DNA of 37,895 nt, taken from contig NZ_JALPRX010000132.1 of the NCBI RefSeq assembly GCF_023223525.1, forward strand, positions 1 through 37,895. Reading direction: 5' to 3'. The position numbers and the translations under genes were made by a program. The notes under the pieces were generated by a model. It saw nothing but the letters and a program-made list of their open reading frames with translations. It did not search any database and had not been told where the DNA came from. Shown here piece after piece: positions 26,724-34,465 of this stretch. This DNA is from Roseomonas acroporae. GTDB taxonomy: Bacteria > Pseudomonadota > Alphaproteobacteria > Acetobacterales > Acetobacteraceae. The stretch's first letter is position 1; every line of letters starts with the position of its first letter.

Positions 26724-27629
26724 TTGCATCAGATCGCCCTGATCGTCGTCTGCCTCGTCATCGGCATCCTGCTGCGCTGGTTGGGGCAGCTGCCGGACAG
26801 CTCAACCAAGGTGCTGAGCGGCTGGGTCATCAACGTGGCGCTGCCAGCCGCGGCGCTCCGCAGCGTGCACGACCTCGATCCGGTCGGCAATTGGTGGCTC
26901 GCCGCGGCGACGCCCTGGATCGGCGCGCTGCTCACCCTTCTTCTGCTCGTGCCGCTTTGCCTGGCGATGGGTTGGACGCGGCAGCGGACGGGCGCGCTGA
27001 TGCTGGTGGGCGGCTGGTCCAACACATCCTTCGTCGGCCTGCCGATGATCGCGGCCTTCGCCGGCAGCCAATGGGTCGGCCTCGGCATCGTCATTGATCT
27101 GTTCGGCTCCTACCTCGCACTCTCCACGCTGGGTCTCGCGGTCGCAGCGGTCGCGAGCTCGGGGCGTCTCGACTGGCGGGTGGTGGCAAGGCGCGTCGTG
27201 ACCTTCCCGCCTTTCCTCGCCATCCTGTTGGCTTTCGCCACCGACCATCTGGCGCGACCGGATTGGCTGGAGCAGCTGTTCGACGAGTTGTCCGGCACGC
27301 TGACGCCGATCGCGTTGGCCGCCGTGGGCTTCGCGCTACGCTTTGATCGCATTGCCGGCCGGATCACGGCATTGGGCGTCGGGCTTGGCTATCGGCTTTT
27401 CCTCGCGCCGCTGGGGATCCTGGCGATGTATGTTGCGCTCGGCCAGGCCGGCGATCCAGTGGCCAAGGTCGCGATGCTGGAGATGGCCATGCCGCCCATG
27501 CTCGGCGCCAGCATCATCGCCATGGACCACGACCTGGAGCCCGACCTCGTGGCGTTGCTCATCGGCATCGGCGTGCCGCTCTCGCTGCTGACGGCATGGG
27601 GATGGTGGTCCATCATCGCGATTTTTTGA
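26724..27629 (+). CDS. AEC-family transporter (auxin efflux carrier-like permease)
   Basis: 301-aa integral membrane protein with about 8-10 hydrophobic segments, including IALIVVCLVIGILLRWLG at the N-terminus and LLIGIGVPLSLLTAWGWW at the C-terminus. The conserved segments NVALPAAAL (38-46), SNTSFVGLPMI and a late MAMPPMLGASIIA match the AEC/malonate-type permease family, which moves small organic anions across the inner membrane. The family length is about 300-320 aa. The TTG start is supported by AGGAG 6 nt upstream. It has no obvious operon partner. It converges with the LuxR-type regulator cluster. The substrate is not predictable. Confidence 0.88.
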   Translation: MHQIALIVVCLVIGILLRWLGQLPDSSTKVLSGWVINVALPAAALRSVHDLDPVGNWWLAAATPWIGALLTLLLLVPLCLAMGWTRQRTGALMLVGGWSNTSFVGLPMIAAFAGSQWVGLGIVIDLFGSYLALSTLGLAVAAVASSGRLDWRVVARRVVTFPPFLAILLAFATDHLARPDWLEQLFDELSGTLTPIALAAVGFALRFDRIAGRITALGVGLGYRLFLAPLGILAMYVALGQAGDPVAKVAMLEMAMPPMLGASIIAMDHDLEPDLVALLIGIGVPLSLLTAWGWWSIIAIF

Positions 27630-27828
27630 GGGTGAGGATCGTGGTGCATGGATCGGCCGTGGCTACGATGAACGACGCAACCACCTCTGGTGTCGTGCCC
27701 GACACGGCCAGCAGGTTTCCGCCGATCGTCGCCGTCTCCTTCACCGCCGCCGTGCTACCGCAGCCCTTGCGATCCAGCAGGCAGCGTAGGCAAAGCCAGC
27801 TTCCCTCTGCCGTTGCCACGTTCGGCAC
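27613..27828 (-). CDS. possible small protein (about 71 aa), unproven
   Basis: Open frame downstream of the LuxR-type gene, on the same strand, from a GTG at 27828. The composition looks protein-like rather than Arg/Pro-rich: a WLCLRC and KGC cysteine cluster, then TIGGNLLAVSGTTPEVVASFIVATADPC and a basic end LTLKKSR. Its 3' end overlaps the end of the convergent AEC transporter by 17 nt. The opposite strand is also open here, no good ribosome site is visible, and no family is recognised, so this could be chance. Confidence 0.28.
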   Translation of the reverse strand: MPNVATAEGSWLCLRCLLDRKGCGSTAAVKETATIGGNLLAVSGTTPEVVASFIVATADPCTTILTLKKSR

Positions 27829-27857
27829 GAGCCCTGACAGGTCGCTTGTTGCCGGGA

Positions 27858-29036
27858 TCAGCCAGGCCCCTGTGGCACCAGCGCCCCCAGGGTGGCGAGC
27901 GACCGTTCCAGGTCTCGGAGGTTGGCGGCGCCCGACTTGTCGAGGATCGCGCGGACCTGGCTGCGCACCGTGCCGAGCGCCACCGCCCGTTGCCGTGCCA
28001 CCTCCTCCGCACTGACGCCGCCCGCCAGCGCGACCGCCACCTCCGCCTCTGCCTGACTGAGTCCGAAGACGTCGCACAGCATCCCGACGGGGGGAGCGAC
28101 GCCGCGGGCGACGTCGTGGACGACGATCAGGGCGAACGGCTCCGTCCCGGCGCCGGCCTCCGCGGCCAGGGTGGCCGGCGCGGGCGAAACCGTCATGACG
28201 GCCACGGGCGGCCGGTCGCCGTCCGGCTCGTCGGCCCGCAGCCGGAGCGAGCCGCCGACGCCGCCGGAGGTCGCGGAGGCGACGAGCTGGCGCAGCCGGA
28301 CCGCGTCGTCCCGATGGCGTGGCGAGAGGTAGGTGCCGCCGTCAAGCCGCGGGCCCGCATGGGCCAGCGAGGCCGGCGCGCCCGGCCGGCCGAGATGGGC
28401 GGCGGCAGCCGCGTTGGCGAAGCGCACCCCGAGCCCGGCATCGACCAGCAGCAGGCCCACCGGCAGTGCGTCCACCGCCGTGCGCGAGACGGACGCGGCC
28501 TCGGCCTGGAGCCCGAGCCGCCTCTGCAGCTCCAGCGCACGCTGCAGGTGCGGCAGGAGGGTCTCCAGACGGCGAAGGTCACTGCCGTCGAAGGCCTCCG
28601 CGCCGCTGTCGCGATACAGCGAGAGAGGTGACGCAACGCGGACGCCGACCATGCCGCTCATCATGTGGCGCATGCCGTTCCGGCGCGCGAAATCGGTGTA
28701 GAACTCGCTGCGGAGATACTGGTCCTCCGGCACGATCTCGGGCCCGAGCTTGGCCGTGCCGACATGGCGGGCCCGGCCGGTCGAGAAGTCCCGACGGGCC
28801 TGGGCGCGGAACGGATCCACCCGGTGGAAATACGCCGCGTACAGCGCCTCCGACGCGGTCGTCGGCCGCAGCAGGTTGTGCAGCCCGCTGCCTTCGCCAT
28901 CGACCCGGAACACGGCGGTCCGCGCGTCGAAGAGCCGGCAGAGCCGGTCGCCGACCCCGAGCCATCCGCCGTTCCCCATCGCGGCTTCGTAGATGGCGCC
29001 GACGCAGTCGGCGAGGTCCCGCTCGCGGTCCGCCAC
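27858..29036 (-). CDS. LuxR-type helix-turn-helix transcriptional regulator
   Basis: 392-aa regulator. The C-terminal ~65 residues form a LuxR/GerE HTH (FGLSQAEAEVAVALAGG, then SAEEVARQRAVALGTVRSQVRAIL). The N-terminal two thirds resemble a ligand- or PAS-like sensing region found in a group of proteobacterial LuxR proteins (GAIYEAAMGNGGWLGVGDRL, then YFHRVDPF and LLPHLQRALELQRRL). An ATG two codons upstream is directly abutted by GGAGG, which leaves no spacing. The GTG used here has that GGAGG at an ideal 6 nt, so it is the better start. It lies 97 nt downstream of the UbiD-like gene on the same strand, so it may be cotranscribed with and control that cluster. Confidence 0.85.
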   Translation of the reverse strand: MADRERDLADCVGAIYEAAMGNGGWLGVGDRLCRLFDARTAVFRVDGEGSGLHNLLRPTTASEALYAAYFHRVDPFRAQARRDFSTGRARHVGTAKLGPEIVPEDQYLRSEFYTDFARRNGMRHMMSGMVGVRVASPLSLYRDSGAEAFDGSDLRRLETLLPHLQRALELQRRLGLQAEAASVSRTAVDALPVGLLLVDAGLGVRFANAAAAAHLGRPGAPASLAHAGPRLDGGTYLSPRHRDDAVRLRQLVASATSGGVGGSLRLRADEPDGDRPPVAVMTVSPAPATLAAEAGAGTEPFALIVVHDVARGVAPPVGMLCDVFGLSQAEAEVAVALAGGVSAEEVARQRAVALGTVRSQVRAILDKSGAANLRDLERSLATLGALVPQGPG

Positions 29037-29133
29037 GCACATCCTCCGGCCCGGCCGACCGGATGATGCCGCATCGGAACGAGGCCCACAACATGGGAGT
29101 CCGAGGTGACGCCGCCTCCCTCTCCTCGCGGAC

Positions 29134-30621
29134 TCATTCGACGAAGCCGTACTCATGCCAGCGCTTCAGCACGCGATCGACCACCGCATGCGGGTAGCCG
29201 TGCCGGAAGGAGGCGCGCACCGGCAGGGCCTCGCCCCATTCGTCGGGTGGCAGGCCGTTGTAGACCATCTTCGCGCTGGTGCCGGACAGCTTCTCGTCCT
29301 GGCGCAGATAGGCGATCAGCGGCGCGGTATCCTCGCCGTTGAAGGGAACGTTGCCGACGGTCGGGTGGCAGCGCGTGGCGAAGGCCCAGACCAGCTCCTT
29401 CAGGTCGGTCGGGTCGATGTCGTCGTTCAGCACGATGATTTTCGGGGTCGTGGCGCCGGCCTTGCTGTGGAAGACCGCCTCGCCGATGCGCCGGCAGAAT
29501 TCCTCGCTGTCCCCGGCGCCGCTGCGCCGCCGCCAGTCGCGCGGCACGGTGACGACCACCCAGTGCAGCACGGCCTCCAGCGGCGCCCAGGCGAAGGTCA
29601 CGGGCAGGCCGGCTTGGCGGAGCTGGTGCAGGATCTGCGCCGCCGACATCACGCCCCAGACCGTGTGGTTCTCCTCCGCCGGCTCGCCCGCGACCACGAC
29701 CGGCAGGATGGCGTCGTCCCGGTGGCTGATGGCCGTCACGCGATAGACCGGTCGGGGCGCCGGCGTGCCGGGCCAGAGGTAGCCGGCGAACTCGCCCATC
29801 GGCCCCTCGGGCACGGTCTCGTCGAGATGCAGATGGCCTTCGATCAGGATCTCCGCGCTGGCCGGCGCCTCCAGCGCCACGGTGCGGCAACGAACGGTCG
29901 GCACCGGCCGGTTCAGCAGCGCGCCGAGCCGGTCGGCCTCGTCCACATGGGCAGGCAGCGGCATGCCGCAAACGAAGGGGATGCCCGGCTCGACGCCGAG
30001 CGCCAGCGCAAAGGGCATGGGCTTGCCGATGTCGGCCCAGGCCCTGGCGACCATGCCGACATGCTGCTGCGGCGCGACGATGCCGGAGAGCCGGTGCCCG
30101 TCCACCAGCATCATCCGGGCGATGGACCAGTTGGTCCAGGCGCCGTCTGGCGTGCGCGCGACGATGCAGCCATAGGTGTTGAGATAGCGGCCGCCGTCGC
30201 CCGCATGCAGCAGCGGCACCGGCAGGCGGTCGAGATCCACCGCCTCGCCCGTGGCGACGTTCTCGAAGCAGGGCGCGTCATCCACGACGACGGGCCGGAT
30301 GCCGGGCAGGTCCAGGCTGGCGACCACCGCCTCCAGGATGTCCTGCCCGCTGGACCGCGGGGCGAGGCCCAGCGAGACGGCGATGCGCGCGAGGCGCATC
30401 CCGGGCTGCCGGCTGGTCCCGGCCGGCGCGCCCAGGATGCGGAAGCCGCCGGGATGATCGGAATAGGCGCCGAAGAGCGGCGCGGGCGCGCCGGTCTCGT
30501 AGCAGCGGCGGATGATCGCGCCGAGCTCCAGGTCGAGCGCCACGGGGACGTCGATGTCCTGGATCTCGCCCAGCTCGCGCAGAAGGGCGATGTAGTGGCG
30601 CAGGTCGTTCACGGGCCGCAT
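29134..30621 (-). CDS. ubiD: UbiD-family prenyl-FMN-dependent decarboxylase
   Basis: 495-aa UbiD-family (de)carboxylase, normal length. Key residues align by spacing with fungal Fdc1: Asn164 and Arg169 in TNWSIARMM (five apart), His187 in QQHVGM (23 after the Asn), and the pair Glu272/Glu277 in PEGPMGEFAGY. These correspond to the cofactor, metal and acid-base residues of the Arg-Glu-Glu active site. The enzyme would decarboxylate, or in reverse carboxylate, an aromatic or alpha,beta-unsaturated acid. A role in ubiquinone synthesis is less likely given the catabolic-looking neighbours. AGGAGG lies 7 nt before the ATG, which overlaps the end of the UbiX-like gene by 13 nt and so indicates coupling. 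The substrate is unknown. Confidence 0.93.
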   Translation of the reverse strand: MRPVNDLRHYIALLRELGEIQDIDVPVALDLELGAIIRRCYETGAPAPLFGAYSDHPGGFRILGAPAGTSRQPGMRLARIAVSLGLAPRSSGQDILEAVVASLDLPGIRPVVVDDAPCFENVATGEAVDLDRLPVPLLHAGDGGRYLNTYGCIVARTPDGAWTNWSIARMMLVDGHRLSGIVAPQQHVGMVARAWADIGKPMPFALALGVEPGIPFVCGMPLPAHVDEADRLGALLNRPVPTVRCRTVALEAPASAEILIEGHLHLDETVPEGPMGEFAGYLWPGTPAPRPVYRVTAISHRDDAILPVVVAGEPAEENHTVWGVMSAAQILHQLRQAGLPVTFAWAPLEAVLHWVVVTVPRDWRRRSGAGDSEEFCRRIGEAVFHSKAGATTPKIIVLNDDIDPTDLKELVWAFATRCHPTVGNVPFNGEDTAPLIAYLRQDEKLSGTSAKMVYNGLPPDEWGEALPVRASFRHGYPHAVVDRVLKRWHEYGFVE

Positions 30622-31250
30622 GCGATGTCCTCCTGGGCGGCAGTCGGGGCGAGGGCGTGGGGCGGGCGGCCATCCCAGCGGCGCAGCAGCCCGGCCTCCA
30701 GCCCGTAGAGGTCGAGCACGCGGCCGATCGTGTGCCCGACGATGTCGGCCACGCTCCGCGGCCGGTCGTAGAAGGCGGGCACGGGCGGGAAGACGATGGC
30801 GCCGTTCTCGGTCGCCGCGGCCATGGCGCGGATGTGCCCCGCATGCAGCGGCGCCTCGCGGAACAGTAGCACGAGGCGGCGGCGCTCCTTCAGGCAGACA
30901 TCGGCGGCGCGTGTCAGCAGCCCGTCGGTGTTGCCGGTGGCGATGGCCGAGAGGCTGCGCACCGAGCAGGGCGCCACCACCATGCCCATCGTCCGGAACG
31001 AGCCGGAGGCGATGGCGGCGCCAATATCCTCGTCATGGTACCAGCGGTCGGCCATCTCGCGCGCCTGGCGGGTGGTGACATCGGTCTCGTAGGCCAGGGT
31101 CCGCTCGGCGGCCTTGGTCATGACGAGATGCGTCTCGATGCCTAGCTCGCGCAGCGCCTCCAGCAGGCGCAGGCCGTAGGCGACGCCGGTGGCGCCGCTG
31201 AGGCCGACGATCATCCGCCGACGCTCCGGGATCGGGTTGTGGTCGGGCAT
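30609..31250 (-). CDS. ubiX: UbiX-family flavin prenyltransferase
   Basis: 213-aa flavoprotein of the UbiX/Pad1 family. It makes prenylated FMN, the cofactor of UbiD enzymes, from FMN and dimethylallyl (pyro)phosphate. GLSGATGVAYG (16-26) binds the FMN phosphate, VVAPCSVRSLSAIATG (91-106) is the conserved middle block, and DVCLKERRRLVLLFREAPL (117-135) the C-terminal block. The ATG at 31250 has AAAGGA about 8 nt upstream; an internal Met13 is the alternative. It is directly upstream of and overlapping the UbiD-like gene, the standard pairing, so it most likely serves that partner. Confidence 0.92.
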   Translation of the reverse strand: MPDHNPIPERRRMIVGLSGATGVAYGLRLLEALRELGIETHLVMTKAAERTLAYETDVTTRQAREMADRWYHDEDIGAAIASGSFRTMGMVVAPCSVRSLSAIATGNTDGLLTRAADVCLKERRRLVLLFREAPLHAGHIRAMAAATENGAIVFPPVPAFYDRPRSVADIVGHTIGRVLDLYGLEAGLLRRWDGRPPHALAPTAAQEDIACGP

Positions 31251-31362
31251 GGGTGCGGTCCTTTCGTGGCGCCCTGCGTGTCGTCGCGCCCTGGGTGGAG
31301 CGGCGGCGCGGCCGCCTCGTCGCCATGACTGCGGATGGCGTCGAAAAAGCAGCGGCCGGCGG

Positions 31363-32619
31363 TCAGGCCGCCTCCGTCCCCGGTGCCAGCCAGGCGTCGG
31401 CCGCCGCCAGCAGGGCCTCGATGCCCGCCTCGAGCGTCGGCGCGATGACCGGCGCGAAGTTCGGCATGTGGTTGGACGGGAGGTCGTCCAACCCGCCGGC
31501 CTTCTCCGCCGCCTCGAAGACTGCCGGGTCCGTGCCGCCGACGAACCACATCACCGAGGGCACGCCCCAGGCCGCGCCGAGGAGGCCGAAATCCTCGCTG
31601 GCCGCGGCGGGCGGAACCTCCCGCAGCCGCTCCGCGCCGAGGCGGGCGCCGATGGCGGCCATGGCGCGCTCCGTCGCGGCCCGGTCGTTGCGCGTGACGG
31701 GATGCTGGCCGAGCACCGCGAAATCCGGTGGCCGTGGCGCGCCGGAGGCCTGCGCCTCCGCCTCCAGGATGCGTCGGATGGCGGCCAGCACGCGCGCGCG
31801 CACCTCGTCGCGGAAGGCGCGGACGTTGAGCCGCAGCAGCGCCCGGTCGGGGATGACGTTCTCGGTCCGCCCGGCCAGCAGCGCGCCGACCGTGACCACG
31901 GCGTTCTCCTCCATCGCGACCTCGCGGCTGACCACGCCCTGCAGGCGCATGACTGCCGAGGCGGCCATCACCACGGGGTCGATGCTCCGCTGCGGCATGG
32001 AGCCGTGCGCGCCGCGGCCGAAGAGCGTCACCTCCCAGCTGTCGGCGCCGGACATCGCGACGCCCGCGCGCCAGCCGATCGACCCGGCGGGCGCGGGCGC
32101 CACATGCTGGGCGAGGGCGACGTCGGGCTTCGGGAAACGCGTCACGAGGCCGTCGGCGAGCATGGCGCGGGCACCGGCGGCGGTCTCCTCGCCCGGTTGG
32201 AAGACGGCCATGACGGTACCGTTCCAGGCATCACGGCTCTCGCTCAGCAGCCTTGCCGCGCCCATGAGCCAGACGACGTGCATGTCGTGGCCGCAGGCAT
32301 GGGCGATCGCGGTCGCCCCGCCGAAGCGGTCGGTCCCGGTCGCGGTGCTGGCATAGGGGAGGCCGGTGCTCTCCTGGATGGGCAGGGCGTCCATGTCGGC
32401 ACGCAGCAGCACCGTGCTGCCCTCCCCGTTGCGCAGCAGGCCGACCACGCCGGTGCCGCCGACGCCGCGCGTGACCTCGTAGCCGTGCCGCTCCAGCCAG
32501 GTGGCGGCGATCTCCGCGGTCCGATGCTCCTGCATGGAGAGCTCGGGATGGGCGTGGAGGTCGCGATAGACCGCCGCCAGCTCCTCGATCAGGGCGGTCC
32601 CGGGGGGCGGCCTATTCAT
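31363..32619 (-). CDS. M20-family amidohydrolase / aminoacylase
   Basis: 418-aa M20D-type metallo-amidohydrolase (hippurate hydrolase, IAA-amino-acid hydrolase and N-acyl-amino-acid hydrolase group). Metal-site motifs are LLRADMDALPIQE (71-83), HACGHDMH (107-114, with the Cys109 typical of this subgroup) and QPGEE (141-145). A dimerisation or lid domain (SWEVTLFGRGAHGSMPQ) and the late SEDFG, NHMPNF region follow. It hydrolyses an N-acyl amide to an acid and an amine or amino acid. The ATG at 32619 is preferred over a TTG at 32643 because GGAAG lies about 9 nt before it. It is 112 nt upstream of the UbiX-like gene on the same strand, so it could release the acid that UbiD then decarboxylates (inference). 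Confidence 0.92.
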   Translation of the reverse strand: MNRPPPGTALIEELAAVYRDLHAHPELSMQEHRTAEIAATWLERHGYEVTRGVGGTGVVGLLRNGEGSTVLLRADMDALPIQESTGLPYASTATGTDRFGGATAIAHACGHDMHVVWLMGAARLLSESRDAWNGTVMAVFQPGEETAAGARAMLADGLVTRFPKPDVALAQHVAPAPAGSIGWRAGVAMSGADSWEVTLFGRGAHGSMPQRSIDPVVMAASAVMRLQGVVSREVAMEENAVVTVGALLAGRTENVIPDRALLRLNVRAFRDEVRARVLAAIRRILEAEAQASGAPRPPDFAVLGQHPVTRNDRAATERAMAAIGARLGAERLREVPPAAASEDFGLLGAAWGVPSVMWFVGGTDPAVFEAAEKAGGLDDLPSNHMPNFAPVIAPTLEAGIEALLAAADAWLAPGTEAA

Positions 32620-32905
32620 GGGCGGGGACTTCCGGTGCGGCAACGGTCTCGCAAGCCGGCATGGAGCCCCGGGTCAGTGCCCAGATCTCCCGTCCCAGCC
32701 GCAGGGCGAGCCCGGCGGGCAAGGTGCCGGGCTCCTCGAGAAGGTCAAGGAGATCCAGGATGCGGGCTTGGCCGCCGCCAGCCAGTCCGGCGCACTGGAT
32801 GCACATGTCGATTTCCGCCTTTGGTCCGGCAGGGGTAGGATGCCACACGCGGTCGGACAGGCGCGGGGGCACCGCGATGTCGCCCCCGACACGCTGGATG
32901 CGCAT
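32612..32905 (-). CDS. small unknown protein (97 aa) coupled to the M20 gene
   Basis: No recognised family. The sequence MRIQRVGGDIAVPPRLSDRVW is followed by AEIDMCIQCAGLAGGGQARILDLLDLL and a mixed C-terminus LALRLGREIWALTRGS. It is soluble, with two Cys in CIQC and no signal peptide. Its TAG at 32612-32614 overlaps the ATG of the M20 gene by 8 bp, typical of coupled translation. The ribosome site before 32905 is weak (AGAAG), and a GTG at 32968 would add 21 residues. The frame closes at a TAG just above 32968, close to the preserved end of the IS5 remnant, so the N-terminus may have been altered by that insertion. Confidence 0.5.
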   Translation of the reverse strand: MRIQRVGGDIAVPPRLSDRVWHPTPAGPKAEIDMCIQCAGLAGGGQARILDLLDLLEEPGTLPAGLALRLGREIWALTRGSMPACETVAAPEVPAHE

Positions 32906-32973
32906 CGTCACTTCTGGAGATGCCACCTTTTTCGGTACTCTCGACCGGCCGTCACCGACGATCTGCACCTACT

Positions 32974-33800
32974 TGACTGTGTTGCACGGATCCGGACTAC
33001 CGACGCAGCAGGCTGGCGAGATGCTTCGATCAGGTGACGCGGACATAGTCGGGCCGTCCAAGCTCGAGCATCCTGTTCAGCGCGGCGATGGCGATCGCCA
33101 CCTCGGTTGCCCGCCTCCCGTCGGTGCGCGATCGCAGCCCGTCGCCGATCACGCGCTTGAACCTGCCGATGTCGGCCTCGACCAGGGCACGGAAGTTGTA
33201 GCCCGATCGCGTCTTCCAGACCATGCGGCCATGCCGGGCGATGCTGCTCAGATGCTGGTCGCGCTGGGTTGGCGCCGTCTTGGCGGTGTCGCTGGGCACG
33301 GCGTCGGCGCGGGGCGGGATGATCACCGCCGCCGCGGGATGCTGCGCGGCGACCTCGACGTAGACACTATCCTGATCGTAGGCGCCATCGGCGGTGAGGG
33401 AGGCGACCGGGCAAGCCACCTGGTCAAGCAATGGCCTGATCTGCGAAGCATCATCGGCGTCGTGCGCCGTCAGCAGCGCCGTGGCGATCCGGCCGGTGTC
33501 GGCATCCACCCCGATGTGCAGATTGCGCCACCCGCGCCTGGTCCGGCCGCCATGCTTCTCCACCAGCCACTCGCCCGGGCTGCCCAGCTTCAGCCCCGTG
33601 CTGTCCACGATCAGGTGCACCGGGCGGCGGCCAGGGCGAGGCCGTGGCATGGCCAGCGTCTCGCCCCGGCGGCTGAGAGTGGTGTGGTCCGGCACCGGCA
33701 GGTCCAGCCCGAGCCGGGCCATGACCGACCCGCTCAACCCCTCGGTCTGGCGCAGCGCCAGCCGGAACACCGTCCGCACTCGGCATCCTGCTATCTGCAT
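32974..33800 (-). mobile_element. IS5-family insertion sequence remnant, one end missing
   Basis: Contains most of a DDE transposase and, on the transposase 3' side (32974-33000), a GTGTTGCACGGATCCGGACT stretch of the kind that terminates IS5-family elements (recalled from memory, not checked). On the other side no matching inverted repeat appears before 33863, so the 5' end is lost. Confidence 0.7.
33030..33800 (-). pseudogene. IS5-family transposase, N-terminally truncated
   Basis: 256 codons remain, where the family usually has about 310-330. Family homology starts at VFRLALRQTEGL, so the N-terminal ~60-75 residues (HTH region) are gone and the first dozen codons are unrelated. The catalytic core is otherwise readable: HLIVDSTGLKLGSPGEW (first Asp), SLTADGAYDQDSVY (second Asp), VEADIGRFKRVIGDGLRSR (Glu region), ending LNRMLELGRPDYVRV. 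There are no internal stops. It is probably inactive for lack of the DNA-binding N-terminus and one inverted repeat. Confidence 0.85.
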
Positions 33801-33863
33801 AGATCAACCACGTCACCCCAAAGCCCCATATCCCCTTTGGCGCGAGTGCTGACAGAACCGATA

Positions 33864-34454
33864 TTATCGCGCTGGCACATCTTCCGGTGTTTCATCATTC
33901 GAGCCGGAAAGGTCCAACCCCTCGTAGAGTTCGAGCAGCGGTACTTCGATGCCGATCTCGGGCATGACGAGGATGGCATCGTCGGCCAGGACGTCGCCCT
34001 TCCAACCTGCCTCGGAACGGGAGAACACCGTGGCCCCGATCCGCTCCTGCTCCAGCATGACGTAGCGCTGGACGGAGGTGATCGAGGCATATTCGCGGTT
34101 CTTGGTGATATGGTCGGTGCTCGCCGTGCTGCGGCTGAGCACCTCGAAGATCACCACCGGCTCCGGCACGGTCATGCTGTCGCTGGCCGCCTTCGTGCAG
34201 CTGACCGTGCCGTCGGGATAGCGACTGGTCCTTGCCGTGACGACCTTCAGGTCGCTCCCATAGAAGGCGCAGGGCTTGCCGCGCAGACGCCCGCCGATCG
34301 AGATAGCCAGGTTACGCTGGATGATGGCGTGAGCGACCGTACCGCCGGTCATGGCGACGGGTTGGAAGCCGTCGAACTCGTGGCGCAGTTCCTGCCGCTC
34401 CTCCCAGGCGAGGAACTCCGGCAGGGTCATGGGCTGGCGCAGCGCGAGGGTCAT
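33864..34454 (-). CDS. Uma2-family (DUF820) PD-(D/E)xK nuclease-fold protein
   Basis: 196-aa member of the Uma2/DUF820 family. The usual start MTLPEFLAWEERQELRHEFDG (9-29) and MTGGTVAHAIIQRNL are present. The nuclease-like core has Asp81 in RYPDGTVSC, Glu104 in VVIFEVLS, and Lys118 in DHITKNREY, which fits a PD-(D/E)xK metal site. The family is abundant in cyanobacteria and many proteobacteria and its biological role is unproven. It begins 11 nt after the ExoX-like stop on the same strand, so it may be the last gene of the helicase/exonuclease operon, although its third-position base use is less GC-rich. That could mean later acquisition. The ribosome site is weak. Confidence 0.88.
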   Translation of the reverse strand: MTLALRQPMTLPEFLAWEERQELRHEFDGFQPVAMTGGTVAHAIIQRNLAISIGGRLRGKPCAFYGSDLKVVTARTSRYPDGTVSCTKAASDSMTVPEPVVIFEVLSRSTASTDHITKNREYASITSVQRYVMLEQERIGATVFSRSEAGWKGDVLADDAILVMPEIGIEVPLLELYEGLDLSGSNDETPEDVPAR

Positions 34455-34465
34455 GGTGGATCAGC

